A stretch of 64,000 bases of DNA from Thalassia testudinum (taxonomy: Eukaryota > Streptophyta > Magnoliopsida > Alismatales > Hydrocharitaceae). Position numbers and translations under genes: made by a program. Below the pieces are notes generated by a model, which worked only from the letters and a program-made list of their open reading frames with translations, was not told where the DNA came from and did no database searches. This document shows positions 1 through 11,099 of the stretch, piece by piece; position 1 is the first letter of the stretch, and each line of letters begins with the position of its first letter. Location: positions 43,475,001 through 43,539,000 of the forward strand of contig JAZHRO010000003.1 in assembly GCA_037157565.1 (NCBI GenBank), in the 5' to 3' direction.

Positions 1-1942
1 TGGTCAGTCATTTTCACTAGCGGTACGCCCAAAGTACAGCACGGAACAATATAGGGCCTAGCCCTCTCAGAAACAGGGGTCTAGCCCTTCAAAATCAAAC
101 AGGGGTCTCGCCCCTCCACAGTCCGCGCACCTTCATCTGACTACCCCGGTTTGCTCAGAGGGCCTAACAAGTCGGTGTAGGGTGGCCAGCTGAACCTCGG
201 GCCCCGTGGGGTGGCTAGCTCCCCCCTACACTAGTAGCTCTCCTCAGTACCATATACGCGAGGGCCAACATAAGTCAGTGTAAAGTGGTCAATCCTAACC
301 CCGAATCCCAACCCAAGGGCAGCTAGCTCCGCTCTACACTAAAATGGGGACAGTCGCTCTCCTTGGTCCCACGTACTCAAGGGCCAGCACACTTCCCATC
401 CATATTCCAAGCTTTTCCATCTAACCACAGGAGCTCTACTCCTAACTCCCCGTAGGGTTCATGCTCATGTTCACCATATTATTCCAATCCAAGTTTCATC
501 ATTCACGATTCGGCTCTTGTTTATACACATGCATCTCGTATTTCCACAATTTAACACATGCAATAAATGATATCACAGGTAACTGTTTAATTATCTCAAG
601 AAGCTCATATTCTACCAGACAGCTCGTATTCATTAACAGGCAGTTGCTAACAATTTAGCTCATTCATTCATAAATACAGTTTCAATCACGCAAACAAGCG
701 GTTCAAACATTTCTCGTCCTAGGGTTCATGCAACATCCCAGGTTTCTAGTTATCTAATTTTCATAGATGTATTCATATTTTATAAGTAGAATAAGGGGAA
801 ACCACTCTACCAGACAATCCGAGAGTACTGGGGGCTCGAACTGTAGGCCCATGTGCCTCTGCAAGCCCCAGACACGCAACAAGTCGAATTCCTATACCAA
901 GGAACACACCACAACCGAAGATTCAGAACAGTGTATAAAGGTTTCTAATATGTAGAGGAATTCACCAGGAAACCACAGATACTTCGTTTGCGTAAAACGG
1001 ATCCCGATTGGACCCTAAACGGGTCAAAAACGTGTCTACAGACCTAAATCAGACGTCTGGAAATAAGTCCAGATGTCTTAAAAGTCATCAGAGTCTCACC
1101 TCAAGCTCCTGCGGTAATCTCAGACGTCCAGGACTCCTCCGCAACTGTCTGGACTCAGTTCCAGACGTCCAATCAGTTCTCCGGTCGTCTGGGAATGCCT
1201 TCGATCGTCTGATAAGCTATCCAAACGTTCGAAAAGTGTGGGAGGGCGTACTGTGCGCCTTCCCAAAGCTGCTCCTATGCATGACAAAGCAGCGCACCAT
1301 TTTTAGCCAAGCAGATCACCTCTGCGATGCGGCCTGCATGGCTATAACCGCGAGGAAGACGTACCTTCGCGATACACCCGCATTCAGATGTCTGGTGTCG
1401 ACGCCAAACGTCCAGCCAATCGTCCGAAAGGCCCTCCGGACGTCTGATACTAGAAAAACTCCAGAACCGGACCGCACTCCTGCACCTCTTGCCACGCTCC
1501 GCCGCGGCTCCTTCCGCTCCGCTGCAGCTCTAACTGCTACAGAAGGTCGGGGACGACGCCCCAACGTTCTCCTCCTCCCGCACGCGTCGTGGTGGTCGTG
1601 CAAACCTCCAGCGAGCTTCCACGAAGCTCGCAAGCTCGACCCTCTCCTCCTCACGCCCGCTCCTCCTCGCTCTCGCTCCCTCTCTCACGAGTCTCTGCTC
1701 ACAGTAGTGGAGTAAGGAGGTGTGGTGGAGTGGAGAGAAGAGGGAAGGGGGTCTCTTATAGCCAAGGGTTAGGGTTCAGTGAGGGGGAAAAGGAAGAGGG
1801 AAGGAGAGAGAGAGGATGAACCTGCGCACCACTTGCGTGCAGACCGCAGGGTGCGTACAAATTTTTCAATTTCCAAACGTCCGGACGTCTGGCCAAACGT
1901 CTGACTGGCACTCCAGACATCTTGAAAGACTGCAACATAACA
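1..1942 (-). mobile_element. P-family Ty3/gypsy LTR (A1), truncated by window start
   Basis: Read on the minus strand, this is an LTR of the same family as 2,821-5,498, whose plus strand it matches in reverse (for example 1-400 against 4,400-4,790, and 700-1,000 against 3,830-4,080). It ends on the plus strand with TAACA at 1,942, so its minus-strand start reads TGTTATG, close to the TGTTATGACC start of the copy at 31,724. About 700 bp should lie left of the window, including its other target duplication. It interrupts the older LTR that resumes at 1,943. The long reading frame at 1,008-1,715 is built from the AGACGTCT repeats and is not a gene. Confidence 0.75.
1051..1445. repeat. 20-bp phased AGACGTCT palindrome array in LTR A1
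   Basis: Eight-base words matching or close to AGACGTCT begin at 1,051 and 1,071, then at 1,143, 1,163, 1,183, 1,203 and 1,223, exactly 20 bp apart. Further ones begin at 1,386, 1,406, 1,418 and 1,438 (steps of 20, 12 and 20). Many variants differ by C-to-T or G-to-A changes at the central CpG, as expected from methyl-cytosine decay. GACGTC is the C-box core recognised by plant bZIP factors; any role here is inference. Confidence 0.8.
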
Positions 1943-2820
1943 GGTCTTTACATGTGTACACAAGGGCCAGCTCACTTCCCATCTACTTACAAGACTCTTT
2001 CTGTATACAGGAGTTCTTCTCTTAGTTCCCCTTAAGGTTCATGCTTGTATTCCTTTCATTCCGTTTCTCAACATTTAGATCTCATTGTTCACATCTCGAT
2101 TTCATTTATATAACAGGCAACTTGTGTATTAATAACTGAAAAAGCATCACATCAAGTATCTATACACTTGCTAGCAATTAGGGTTTAACATGCATCTCAA
2201 AGTAAACAGTGTAGCTCAAGCAATGTTCATTTGCTTCTGCCCTAGGATTCATTTCACATCCGAGGGGTCAATCAAGTTATTCTAAACATGCACTTTACTT
2301 ATTTAAATCTTAATATTAAAGTAAACCACTCTACCGGGAAACACGGGAGGAATGGGGGCTATACCCACAGGTCCTGTCGTTTCCGTGAGCCCCGAGCACG
2401 CTATAGGTAGGAACCTATACCAGTGATTAAGTCACATCAGACAAGTTAAAAAAATATATAATTAAATTCCACTATTGCTTTCCCCGGGTATTTATTGGTT
2501 AATGGTTACCCCAGACTTGACTAATGAAGTGATTCCCCTGCTCTTTCATTAGGGAAGTCAAAAGAGAAACTCGAGCGAAAAACAATGGTATTTTGTTTGC
2601 GTAAATCCGACTTTGTTTGGGCCCTAAACGGGCAAAAAACGTGCATACTGTCTAAAATCAGATGTCTTAAACGATCTCAGAACCTCACCTTGCTTCCTTG
2701 CGTAGCTAGTAGTCATCTGAAACTCCTTTACAGTCATCCTGGGTCATTATAGACGTCTGTCAGTGCGCTCGGACGTCCGATATGACTATCTAATGTCTGA
2801 TATGACTATCAGACGTCTGT
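1943..2820 (-). repeat. Outer part of the 3' LTR of Ty3/gypsy element G1
   Basis: This matches 12,180-12,960 of the right-hand G1 LTR in the same orientation (for example the stretch after the acacaagggcc word at both sites, and the run around 2,600-2,800 against 12,760-12,930). The part equivalent to 11,100-12,180 would lie left of the window, beyond the A1 insertion. The LTR continues at 5,499 after the solo LTR at 2,821-5,498. Confidence 0.75.
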
Positions 2821-3011
2821 TGTAAAGACTCGTTCTGTTCTGAGCCTTTTAAGATTCTGGAATGTCGGTCAGACGTCTGAACCCCTTCCCAGACATTTGG
2901 AAATTGAAAATTTTGTACGTAACTTTGCGTCTGCACACGGGCTGCGTGCAGACAGTACCGCTCTTTTCTCTCTCCCTCTTCCCTCCTCCACCTGAACCCT
3001 AGCCACTCCCT

Positions 3012-3019
3012 TATAAAAT
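3012..3019 (+). promoter_or_regulatory. TATA box of LTR B
   Basis: TATAAAAT, followed by a pyrimidine-rich tract typical of an LTR transcription start. It is 191 bp from the LTR edge, so nearly all the LTR (about 2.4 kb) would be R and U5. Confidence 0.6.
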
Positions 3020-3559
3020 CCCTCTCTCCCTTCCTCTCTTCCCCACTTCACCAAAGCCACCTTCCTTCCTTCCTCTCCACTGCAGCAAGAGGGCCGAGCG
3101 CGAGATAAGGGCTCGGGAGCGAGTGACAAGGAGGAGAGGCGACGTGAGGAGAGGAGGAAGAGCTTAAGCTCGCGAGCTCGTGGGAGCTCGTCGGAGGACG
3201 CGTGGTCGGAGCGGCACGTGTGAGAGGATCGTGCCGGGGGAGACGACCCCGACACTTTGCTGCAGCTGGAGCTGCAGGCGAGGAGGAGAGGCCGCAGCTG
3301 CGCGTGGAGAGGAGTAGGTCATTCTGATTCTGGGATTTTCCCAGAATCAGATGTCTGGCGTGCCGTCCAAACGACGGGTTGGACTTTTGGTGACAACACT
3401 GGACGTCTGAAAGCTGTGTTCCGCGAAAGTATGTTCCTCTTGCGATTTCGGCCATGCAAGCCACACCGCTTCGATCTGCATGGCTAAAAGTGGATGATTC
3501 GCCTGTCGCGTGCAAAGATAGCTTCAGGAAGGAGTAGGGTACGCCCTCCCACGCATTTC

Positions 3560-3668
3560 GGACGTCTGGACAGATTACTAGACGACCGGAAACACTTCCA
3601 GACGACTAGAGGAGAGATCGGACGTCTAGAGCTGGGTCCAGACGGTCAAGAAGAGGTTCCGGATGTTC
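3560..3668. repeat. 20-bp phased palindrome array in LTR B
   Basis: AGACGTCT-like words start at 3,560, 3,580, 3,600, 3,620 and 3,640, then 3,661. The repeating unit is a 14-bp palindrome close to TCCAGACGTCTGGA plus about 6 bp of variable spacer. The same six-unit block is seen at 32,492-32,599 in another copy of the LTR. More diverged words continue to about 3,745. Confidence 0.85.
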
Positions 3669-5498
3669 AAAGTCGATGCAGGAACCTAAGGTGAGCTCTG
3701 GATACTTTTAAGACGTCTGGACCTTGTGCCAGATGTCTGATTTAGGTCTGCAGTCCTATTTTTGACCTGTTTAGGGTTCGTTTGAGGTCTGTTTTACGCA
3801 AACAAGATATTGGCGTTTTCCTTGTGAGTTCCTCTACATGTTAAAAATCGTTATATACTGTTCTGAACGTTCCATTATGGTTTGTTCCTTGATATAGGAC
3901 TTCAATTTATTGTAGGTTCGGGGCTTGCTGAGGCACGTGAGCCTGTTGTTCGAGCCCCCAGTATTCCTGGATTGTCTGGTAGAGTGGCTTCCCCTGTTTT
4001 AATTATAAATCATAACTGCATATGTGACATTGGATAACTAGAAACCTAGGATGTGGCATGAATCCTAGGACGAGAAGTACTTGCACTGTTTGTATGCGTG
4101 TTGAGATTGCAGTCTTAAATGAATGAATAGAAACGTAAACAACTGCCTGTTAATAAATAAGAGCTGCTTGTGAAATATGAAATGCATGTGCTAGTTAAAG
4201 AGATATCTGTGATATTTCTTGTGTATATGCAAAATGTGGAAATACGAGCTGCTTATGTAAAATCTGAGAATGGAAATGTGAATGATGGAACCTGGTATGG
4301 AATAACATAAGGAATACGAGCATGAACCCTACGGGGAATTAGGAGTATAGCTCCTGTGGATAAATGGAATGGATCTGGAAATGTGAGTGGGAAGTGTACT
4401 GGCCCTTGAGTACGTGGTACCTAGGAAAGCGACCGTCCCCTATTTAGTGTAGAGTAGAGCTAGCCGCCCTTGGGTTGGGACCCAGGGTTAGGATTAGCCA
4501 CTTTACACCGACTTCCTTGGCCCTCGCATACACTGTACCGGGGAGAGCTACTAGTGTAGGGAGAGAGCTAGCCACCCCACGGGGCCCGGGGTTCAGCTAG
4601 CCACCCTACACCGACTTGTTAAGCCCACTGGGCAAACCGGGGTAGTCAGACGAGGGTGTGCGGACTGTGGAGGGGAGAGACCCCTGTTTAGTTCTAAGGG
4701 GCTAGACCCCTGTTACTGAGACGGCTAGGCCATATACTATTTCGTGCTGTACTTTGGGTGTACCCACTAGCGGAAACAACTGACCACGTGCCAGTGAGGG
4801 GTAGCTACCTGTGCGCTTATCGCGCGTGCCGTAGTCACCACTACATCTATCTATGACCTCGGGGTGGTTGCCTGGGTGTAGGATCACCACGGGGGACTCG
4901 CCCGGCTAGGAGAGCACCACGTGTGCCTTCTACTCTTCGAAAAAGACTGCAATCAAGATTGTTCCCACGAGGAACATTCGAGATCAAGAAAGAGATCTGA
5001 AAGTAAACCAATGGGCAAAAAGGAAAGGATTAGTAAAACAAAATAACTGGAAAAGATAAATTTACCTGTTAGCCTTTACTGCTTTAGTTAGTTTGGTTAT
5101 CACTCTACTCAGCGTTCGCTGACTCCGTTTACTCGTAACCCTTTTCAGGTTCAGGTGTTGAGCAGCTCGAGCCGCCGGCTGCAGAGGGTGTTGGGCTCAG
5201 TCGAGCCCAGCAGTAGTTTCCTGTTGTTTTACTTCCTTTTTGTTAGTGAGTTCAGACTCTTGTTACCGTTTACGTTTCTGTACTTTGTTTCTGCTTTACT
5301 GTTGTGGTGGTGATATGTACTGTTAGCAGCTTTTACTTCCTTTACTGTTGTACTTTTCTTACTGTTAGTTACTTAGTATAGTGAATGTGGTTTACCTTCC
5401 TGCTTTTTGGTCATTTCTTGTTGGACGACTAGGTCTTGGGATTAGTCGAGTCGAGCCGGTCTCGTGTCCTGTAGGGATTCGGGAACCGGGTCGTAACA

Positions 5499-6427
5499 TC
5501 TGCGGAGACGTCCAAACGTTCTAAACCACCTCAAAGCGTGCTTGCATGCCTTTCTAAGATCTGCACTTGCGCATGCGTTCACAGGTTTAAAATCACGACA
5601 GCGCAACACTACGTTCCTCATGTACATGCATGTATAAGCGTTTAGGACTCATACCTCGGCACTCCGCAAGTTTTCAGACGTCCGACTTTAGCTCTAGACG
5701 TTCGTTGCTGCTCCAGACGTCTGATACAGGAAAAATCCAGTACGGAGAACTCCTCGCGATGCTCATCTTCTCGTGAGCTCCGCTTGCAGCGCAGCAGCAG
5801 CAGCTCCAACAGCTGCAGGATGTCGCGAAGCTCTTCTCCACGAGCTCCTCCTCGTGCGCATCCTCATCTCCTCCTGCATGAGCTCCTTTGAGCTCCTGTG
5901 GCTCCCGTAGCTCCTCCCCTCACATTCTGGGCGCTCGCTGCTGCACCCACAGTAAGGGCGCTCCTCACGCGTGAGCTCTCCTACTCGAGCTCCTCCAGCC
6001 ACGCACTCTCGAGCTCCCTCGAGCTCTTTCTTCTCCCTTCCACGCCCTCGCTCTCCCTCTCTCCCTCTCCTTCATGCTCTGCCCTTCTCCTTCCTCTTCA
6101 TGGTTGCAAGGGGACGGGAAGGGGTTGGTGGCTTGCCAGTAGCAAGGGAAGGAGATGGAGGTGAAGGTGGTGGTGTGAAGGGTGTGGATATGGAGAGGGT
6201 GGTGGGGGTTTAAGTAGAGGGAGTGGGATTAGGGTTTGGAGGGGAGGGGGAAGTGTGTGTGTGTGTGTGTGGGTGGAGAGAAAGAGGGAAAGTTGCAGAG
6301 CCTCCCCCACTAGAACTCTCTTCTTCCCAAAAAACGCACACACTCAACTCAAAGGGTCAAAAATTACGTTTACGCCCTTAACTTTCTAGAAAACTCCGAA
6401 CGATCCTTGGAAAGGGTCATTTTAACA
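5499..6427 (-). repeat. Inner part of the 3' LTR of G1, with U3 promoter region
   Basis: This matches 12,930-13,854 in the same orientation, including the tract equivalent to agcgtgcttgcgtgcc, the serine/leucine-like purine-pyrimidine tract, a GT run at about 6,252-6,270, and the terminal aaagggt word. It ends TTTTAACA at 6,427, so the minus-strand LTR begins TGTTAAAA. No convincing polypurine tract is seen just inside it, so the boundary may be off by some bases. Confidence 0.7.
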
Positions 6428-6534
6428 TAATAAACTTAAAGGAAGTTTCGTTCCCAAAACTTGAGCTAAGTAGGGTACGGAAATAACGTAAAAGCACACA
6501 ACAAACTTAAAGAGGGCCAAAGTAGGTCAAAAGA

Positions 6535-7964
6535 GACGTACCTTCAAAAAGCTCAAGGTACTACTCTCGCATCTCCACCTCAGGCCCCCAAGTCGCCTTC
6601 TCGTATCGCTAGCTTTTCCATAAAACCCTCACCAGTGGTACCTGCTTCCGTCTCAGACTCCGGACGGCTCTATCTAGTATTTGCACCGGCCTCTCGGGAT
6701 AGGTCAGGTCGTCTCCCTCCTCGACGCTCTCGTGGCTTAGAACGTGGCTGGGATCGGCGACGTACTTCCTGAGGTTGGACACATGGAACACATTGTGCAC
6801 TCCAGAGAGCTGGGGAGGAAGGGCAAGCCGGTAAGCAATGGGTCCTACCCACTCTAAAACCTCAAAGGGCCCTACAAACCTCGGCACAAGCTTCCCTTTC
6901 ACCTCGAAATGCTGCAAGCCCTTCATAGGCAAAACACAGAGGAAGATGTGATCCCCAACCTCGAATTGCACCTCTCTGTGCTTCTTGTCAGCATAGCTCT
7001 TCTTCCTGCTTTTGACAGTATGGAGCCGTCTATGAATCTACTCTATCATCTCCTGACTCTGACAGATCAGCCTAGGACCAACCTCCCACTTGGTCACCAC
7101 CTCGATCCAACTCAAGGGTGTAGTACACTTCCTCCCGTACAAAGCCTCGTAAGGTGCTATGCCGATGCTCAAATGATAGCTATTATTATATGCAAACTCT
7201 GCTAGCAGCAAATGCTCCTCCCAAGAACCTCTCCAGTCTAGCACACAAGCACGTAGGAAGTCCTCGAGTGTCTGTATGGTGCGCTCTGACTATCCGTCGG
7301 TCTGGGGGTGGTAGGCAGTATTGAACCCCAGACGTGTCCCCAATGCCTGCTGAAACTCTGCCCAGAACTGGGAAGTGAAGCGAGTATCCCTGTCAGATAC
7401 GATCTCACAAGGAACTCCATGCAGACGCACCACATCTTTGATGTACCGCCCTGTTAGATGTGTTGGCCCAAAGATGACTTAGATCGGCAGGAACCGTGCC
7501 ATCTTCGTCAGCTTGTCTACTATCACTCAAACTGCGTCGTGTCCTTGCTGTGTAATCGGTAGCCCCACTACCAGGTTCATGGTGATACTCTCCTACTTCC
7601 ACTCTGGCACAAGAAGTGACTGTAACGGCCCTGCAAGCCTCTGATGCTCGGCCTTTACCTGCTGGCATACCAAGCACTGCTGGACAAATTCACCAACATC
7701 CCGCTTCATTCCTCTCGACCAGAAGTCGCGTCGTAGATCGTGGTACATTTTTATGTTCCCGGGATGTATGGTGAACTTGGACCTGTGCACATCAATTAGG
7801 AGCTCTCGCAACAACTCCTCGTCTCTAAGAACGCATATGCGTCCCCTCATGCACAGTATCTCGTCTGAGAAGGAAAAGTCTCCTGGGTCCTCTGTCAACA
7901 CCCTGTCCCACAGTGTCTGTAAGTATGGATTGACCATCTGCGCTGTAATGATGCGGTCTATCAA
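6535..7964 (-). pseudogene. G1 integrase with chromodomain-like tail (broken)
   Basis: Integrase inserts the cDNA copy of the element into host DNA. Visible in order on the minus strand: the zinc-binding H2C2 region within 7,593-7,964 (HRSKFTIHPG, then QQCLVCQQVKAEHQ); the core, with the FGVP-equivalent [16 protein letters not shown] and the QTDG.SERT motif near 7,290; LLLAEFAYNNSYH at 7,038-7,244; and the C-terminal GPFEVLEWVGPIAYRLALPP to HNVFHVSNLRKYV at 6,609-6,971. After LVRVLWKS a stop precedes RYEKATWGPEVEMRE, the usual chromodomain stretch. Stops include CAG-to-TAG in QTDG(stop)SERT. Non-functional. Confidence 0.85.
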
Positions 7965-8169
7965 CTCTAGTCATGCCTGCCACGTGACTGTCACTACCCC
8001 GCAGCACCCCCGTGACTCTCGGGGTTGCCAACTGCCCACCTCTTCCATGAGTCTCCAACTCTGTGCCTGCAAGCTAGCCAAGTGGGTGGGCACCTTCAGG
8101 CTCAAGGCGTCAGCCACCACATTGGCCTTCCCTAGGTGGTACGAGATGCTGCAGTTGTAGTCTTTCAGG

Positions 8170-9290
8170 AACTCTAACCAACGTCTCTGTCTTATGTTGA
8201 GCTCCTTCTAGTCAAACAGGTACCTGAGGCTCTTGTGATCTGTGAAGATCTCGATTGTCTCACCATACAGGTCGTGCCTCCATGTCTTCAGCACGAAGAC
8301 AATTGTTGCCAGCTCTAAGTCATGGGTGGGGTAGCATGCTCATGGAGCTTCAATTGCCGCGAAGTGTAGGTGACAATGTGACCCCGTTGCATGAGCACAC
8401 CACCCAACCACTGTAACAAGTCGTCGGTGTATACCACAAACCTGCCACTATTGTCTGGAATGGTGAGTACAGGAGCTGAAGTCAGTCTCTCTTTCAATTC
8501 TTGAAAGCACGCCTCGCACTTGTTGGTCCAGGAAAAGGGCATGTCCTTCTAGGTCAGCTGGGTCATAGGACGCTCGATCTGAGGGAACCCTCTGATAAAC
8601 CGCCGGTAGTAGCCTGTTAGTCCTAGAAAGCTGCATATCTCTATCACTGTGCATGGCCTCTCCCACCTGAGTACGGCCTTGACCTTGGCTAGATCCACAG
8701 CCAATTCGTCTCCTGAAATCACATGGCCCAAGAAGGTCACATGTCTTAGCCAAAACTTGCATTTGTTGTACTTGGCGTACAGCTTGTGTCGTCTCAAGAT
8801 ATCCAGTACCATACGTAGATGCTATCCATACTGTACCTGATCTTGAGAGTAGACTAGCACGTCGTCGATGAACACCACCATAAACTAGTCTAAGTACAGC
8901 TTGAAAACACGATTCATCATGTCCATACAAGCAATGGAGGCGTTGGTCAGCCCAAATGGCATAACCAAGAACTCCTAGTGCCCGTACCGAGTACAGAAAG
9001 CCATCTTGGAGACGTCTGTCTCCTTGATCCTCAACTGGTGGTAACCTGACCTCAGATCTATCTTAGAGAACACTGTGGCGTCTCTCAACTGGTCAAAGAG
9101 GTCGTCAATACGAGGCAGCGGGTACTTGTTCTTGACGATGACTTGATTCAGCTGTCGGTAGTCAACACAAAGCTGCAAGGTACCGTCCTTCTTTACAAAC
9201 AATACAGGAGCTCCCCACGAGGACGCATTGGGCCTCACAAAGCCCTTCTCCAACAGGTCCTATAACTGAGACTTGAGCTTTCACAACTCA
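8170..9290 (-). pseudogene. G1 reverse transcriptase and RNase H (broken)
   Basis: This copies element RNA into DNA and degrades the RNA strand. On the minus strand: [43 protein letters not shown] (8,975-9,253); EFLVMPFGLTNA near 8,950; the catalytic FIDDVLVYS with FIDD at 8,861-8,872; LGHVISGDELAVD and GLTGYYRRFI at 8,549-8,812; the RNase H start at 8,315-8,542 (VLTIPDNSGRFVVYTD); then [10 protein letters not shown] and [17 protein letters not shown] near 8,170-8,240. Several stops fall where relatives have Gln: QL(stop)DLLEKG, YLD(stop)FMVVFIDD, LFD(stop)KELN. The last also marks the change from RNase H to the integrase spacer. Confidence 0.88.
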
Positions 9291-10000
9291 AGTGGTGCCA
9301 TCCTATATGGTGCAGTAGAAATGGGGCTAGTCCCCGGCACTAGTGAGATCTCAAATTCGATCTCACGCTCAGGCGGTAGTCCTGACAGCTCATCTAGGAA
9401 GACGTCAGGGTACTCGCAGACTACCGGGATACTCTGAAAGTCAGGGATGGGGCTAGGCTTTGCTACAACACAAGCTAAGAAGTCCTCACACCCCTGGCTC
9501 AAAAGCTTTGCTGCCTGAAGCGCGAAGATGCACCTGAAACCTCCGTCAATCGGCTGGTCGTGAAACTCAAAGAGAGGCAACTCCGGTATGGAGAAGACGA
9601 TCTTCCTCCTAAAATAGTCCACTAGGGCGTGATAGGCAGACAACCAATCCATCTTTGAGATCACGCCAAAGTCCTCCATCGGGATCACTATCAGGTTGGC
9701 GGGAAGACTGTATCCCCCTATAGCGACCTCGTAGTTTGAAAAGACCTCCTCTGTTACGAACAACTATCCACCTGGCCCTCTAATCAAGAACGAAACCACT
9801 AACAGTACATTTCTCGGCCCCAAATTGACGGCAAAACTCGAGGAGACAAAAGAGTGTGTGGCACCAGAATCGAAAAGAACGTAGACTAATTTTCCAGAAA
9901 CGGTAACCATATCTGCCACCACATAACCTAAAGCCCTAGCATCTCTGTGAGTTAGGGCGTTGATATGCCCCTCAGCCCTGGGTGCAGAAGAAGCGGCCAC
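9281..10000 (-). pseudogene. G1 retroviral-type aspartic protease region (broken)
   Basis: The protease cuts the Gag-Pol polyprotein. The minus strand at 9,764-10,000 shows VLFDSGATHSFVSSSFA, the DSGA active-site loop of a retropepsin. A stop at about 9,763 interrupts the frame, which resumes as VTEEVFSNYEVAIGGYSLPANLIV, then DFGVISKMDWLS and the PDVFLDELSGLPPEREIEFE linker that normally leads into reverse transcriptase. The active-site Asp is kept; the frame is not. Confidence 0.85.
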
Positions 10001-10141
10001 GCTCTGGGTCGAGCAAGCAGCAGCTGACCGATACCCTCCTAATGACTGCTATCCTCCTCCACATGCCTGGTGACTGCGGCAGCCAGATTGGCCTCCAGCG
10101 CTTAGTGCGGGGAGCATCTGCTGTGCTCCGGCCCTAGATGG

Positions 10142-10991
10142 GCAGTCCTTTTTGATGTGGCCCAGCTAGCCACACTGGTAGCAGAGAGGGGCACGACCTC
10201 CTCCCTCATTCGATCCCTGCTAGTGGCTAGGCAGGGGTCCAGTGCTAGTAGCTAGCCCCTGTCTGGGGCACCTAAAGGCCACTGATGGCCCCGCAGAATG
10301 AGACTCCCCTGCAGGCGTCGTATGCCTCCTCTCTCGATGGCCCTATGAGTACTCTGGCTAGTAGGGCCTCTTCTGTCCATTGTCAATGTCTCGCGATGTC
10401 GGGTTGGTCTCCTCATAAGTCATGGCCGCCTCGACCACGCGAGAGAAATTGGTCAGCTTCAGGGGCTTCACATACCCCCGAAAAGCAAGTTGGAGTCCCT
10501 CAGTAAATTTCCACAAGCGCTCTTCCTCGGTAGACACAACTGTCAAGTCGAAGCGTGACAACTTCAAGAAACGTGTGTAGTACGCGCTAACTGTCATTGC
10601 CCCTTGTTGGAGAGTGTGGAACTCTAGTCTACTCTAGTCATGCCAGGTCTGCAGAAAGTACTACTCGCAGAAGAGAGCCACGAACTAGTCCCACGACGGC
10701 TCTCTCCCCTCCTAGCCTTAGGGAGGGGTGGCTGAGGAGGTTGCTGGAGCTTCTCTCGCACTATATCCCATATCAGCTGGGCGAAATCCTAGGCTTGGAT
10801 GCCCGGAAGGAGAGGTGGGTCGACTGGTGCCTCAGGTCTAGCACGTTCGCCCCTCCGACCCTACCCACGGCCTCATCCACGGCCTGCCTCAAAAACTCCT
10901 TGACGAGGCATCTCCTACAAGGAGATACAAGAGAAAGATCAAAGACTATCAATGATACCAGATTACATAAAGAAATAAGACTCGAAAGCAA
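10142..10991 (-). pseudogene. G1 gag with zinc knuckle (broken)
   Basis: Gag forms the virus-like particle and packages RNA. The minus strand at 10,773-10,991 reads EFLRQAVDEAVGRVGG; the region around 10,600-10,760 has the degraded capsid core; 10,358-10,597 reads MTVSAYYTRFLKLSRFDL, then ERLWKFTEGLQLAFRGYV, typical of retrotransposon gag (pfam03732-type). The zinc knuckle at 10,142-10,183 is CYQCG(stop)LGHIKKDC, with the C-X2-C-X4-H-X4-C spacing intact except that one spacer codon is TAG. Non-functional. Confidence 0.75.
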
Positions 10992-11083
10992 AAATCAAAG
11001 TGATACGTTGTGATGGCTATTTTAGTTACATGCACGTGAGTGGTTACTTCCAGACCATTTGGTTCATTTCCCGGGATGACCTT

Positions 11084-11095
11084 ACTCTGATACCA
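11084..11095 (-). promoter_or_regulatory. Primer-binding site of G1 (initiator Met tRNA)
   Basis: The minus strand reads TGGTATCAGAGT, 11 of 12 bases of the plant initiator-Met primer site TGGTATCAGAGC, four bases inside the end of the right-hand LTR. This fixes the element's orientation and the 11,100 LTR boundary. Confidence 0.88.
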
Positions 11096-11099
11096 TCTT

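Larger units (their letters stand above)
2821..5498 (+). mobile_element. P-family solo LTR (B), nested in the G1 LTR
   Basis: A 2,678-bp LTR with no coding interior. It begins TGTAAAGACT (decayed TGTTATGACC) and ends GGGTCGTAACA. The flanks tctgt (2,816-2,820) and tctgc (5,499-5,503) are a 4-of-5 target duplication. Removing it joins the two halves of an older minus-strand LTR that is intact at 11,100-13,854, which proves insertion. A TATA box lies about 190 bp inside the left edge. Its last 100 bp match the end of the copy at 31,724-34,269. A solo LTR usually arises by recombination between the two LTRs of one element. Confidence 0.85.

Noticed and set aside
1008..1715. A 235-codon open frame with repeated Ser-Gly, Arg-Leu-Glu and Pro-Asp-Val words
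   Set aside because: It is the translation of the AGACGTCT palindrome array and pyrimidine tract of LTR A1. The same words appear in unrelated frames wherever the array occurs.
3560..3668. CRISPR-like regular repeats
   Set aside because: Spacers are only about 6 bp, repeats are degenerate palindromes, and the DNA is plant nuclear. This is not a CRISPR array.
6098..6343. Frame with His/Thr/Pro repeats
   Set aside because: Antisense translation of the GT run and purine tract in the G1 LTR.
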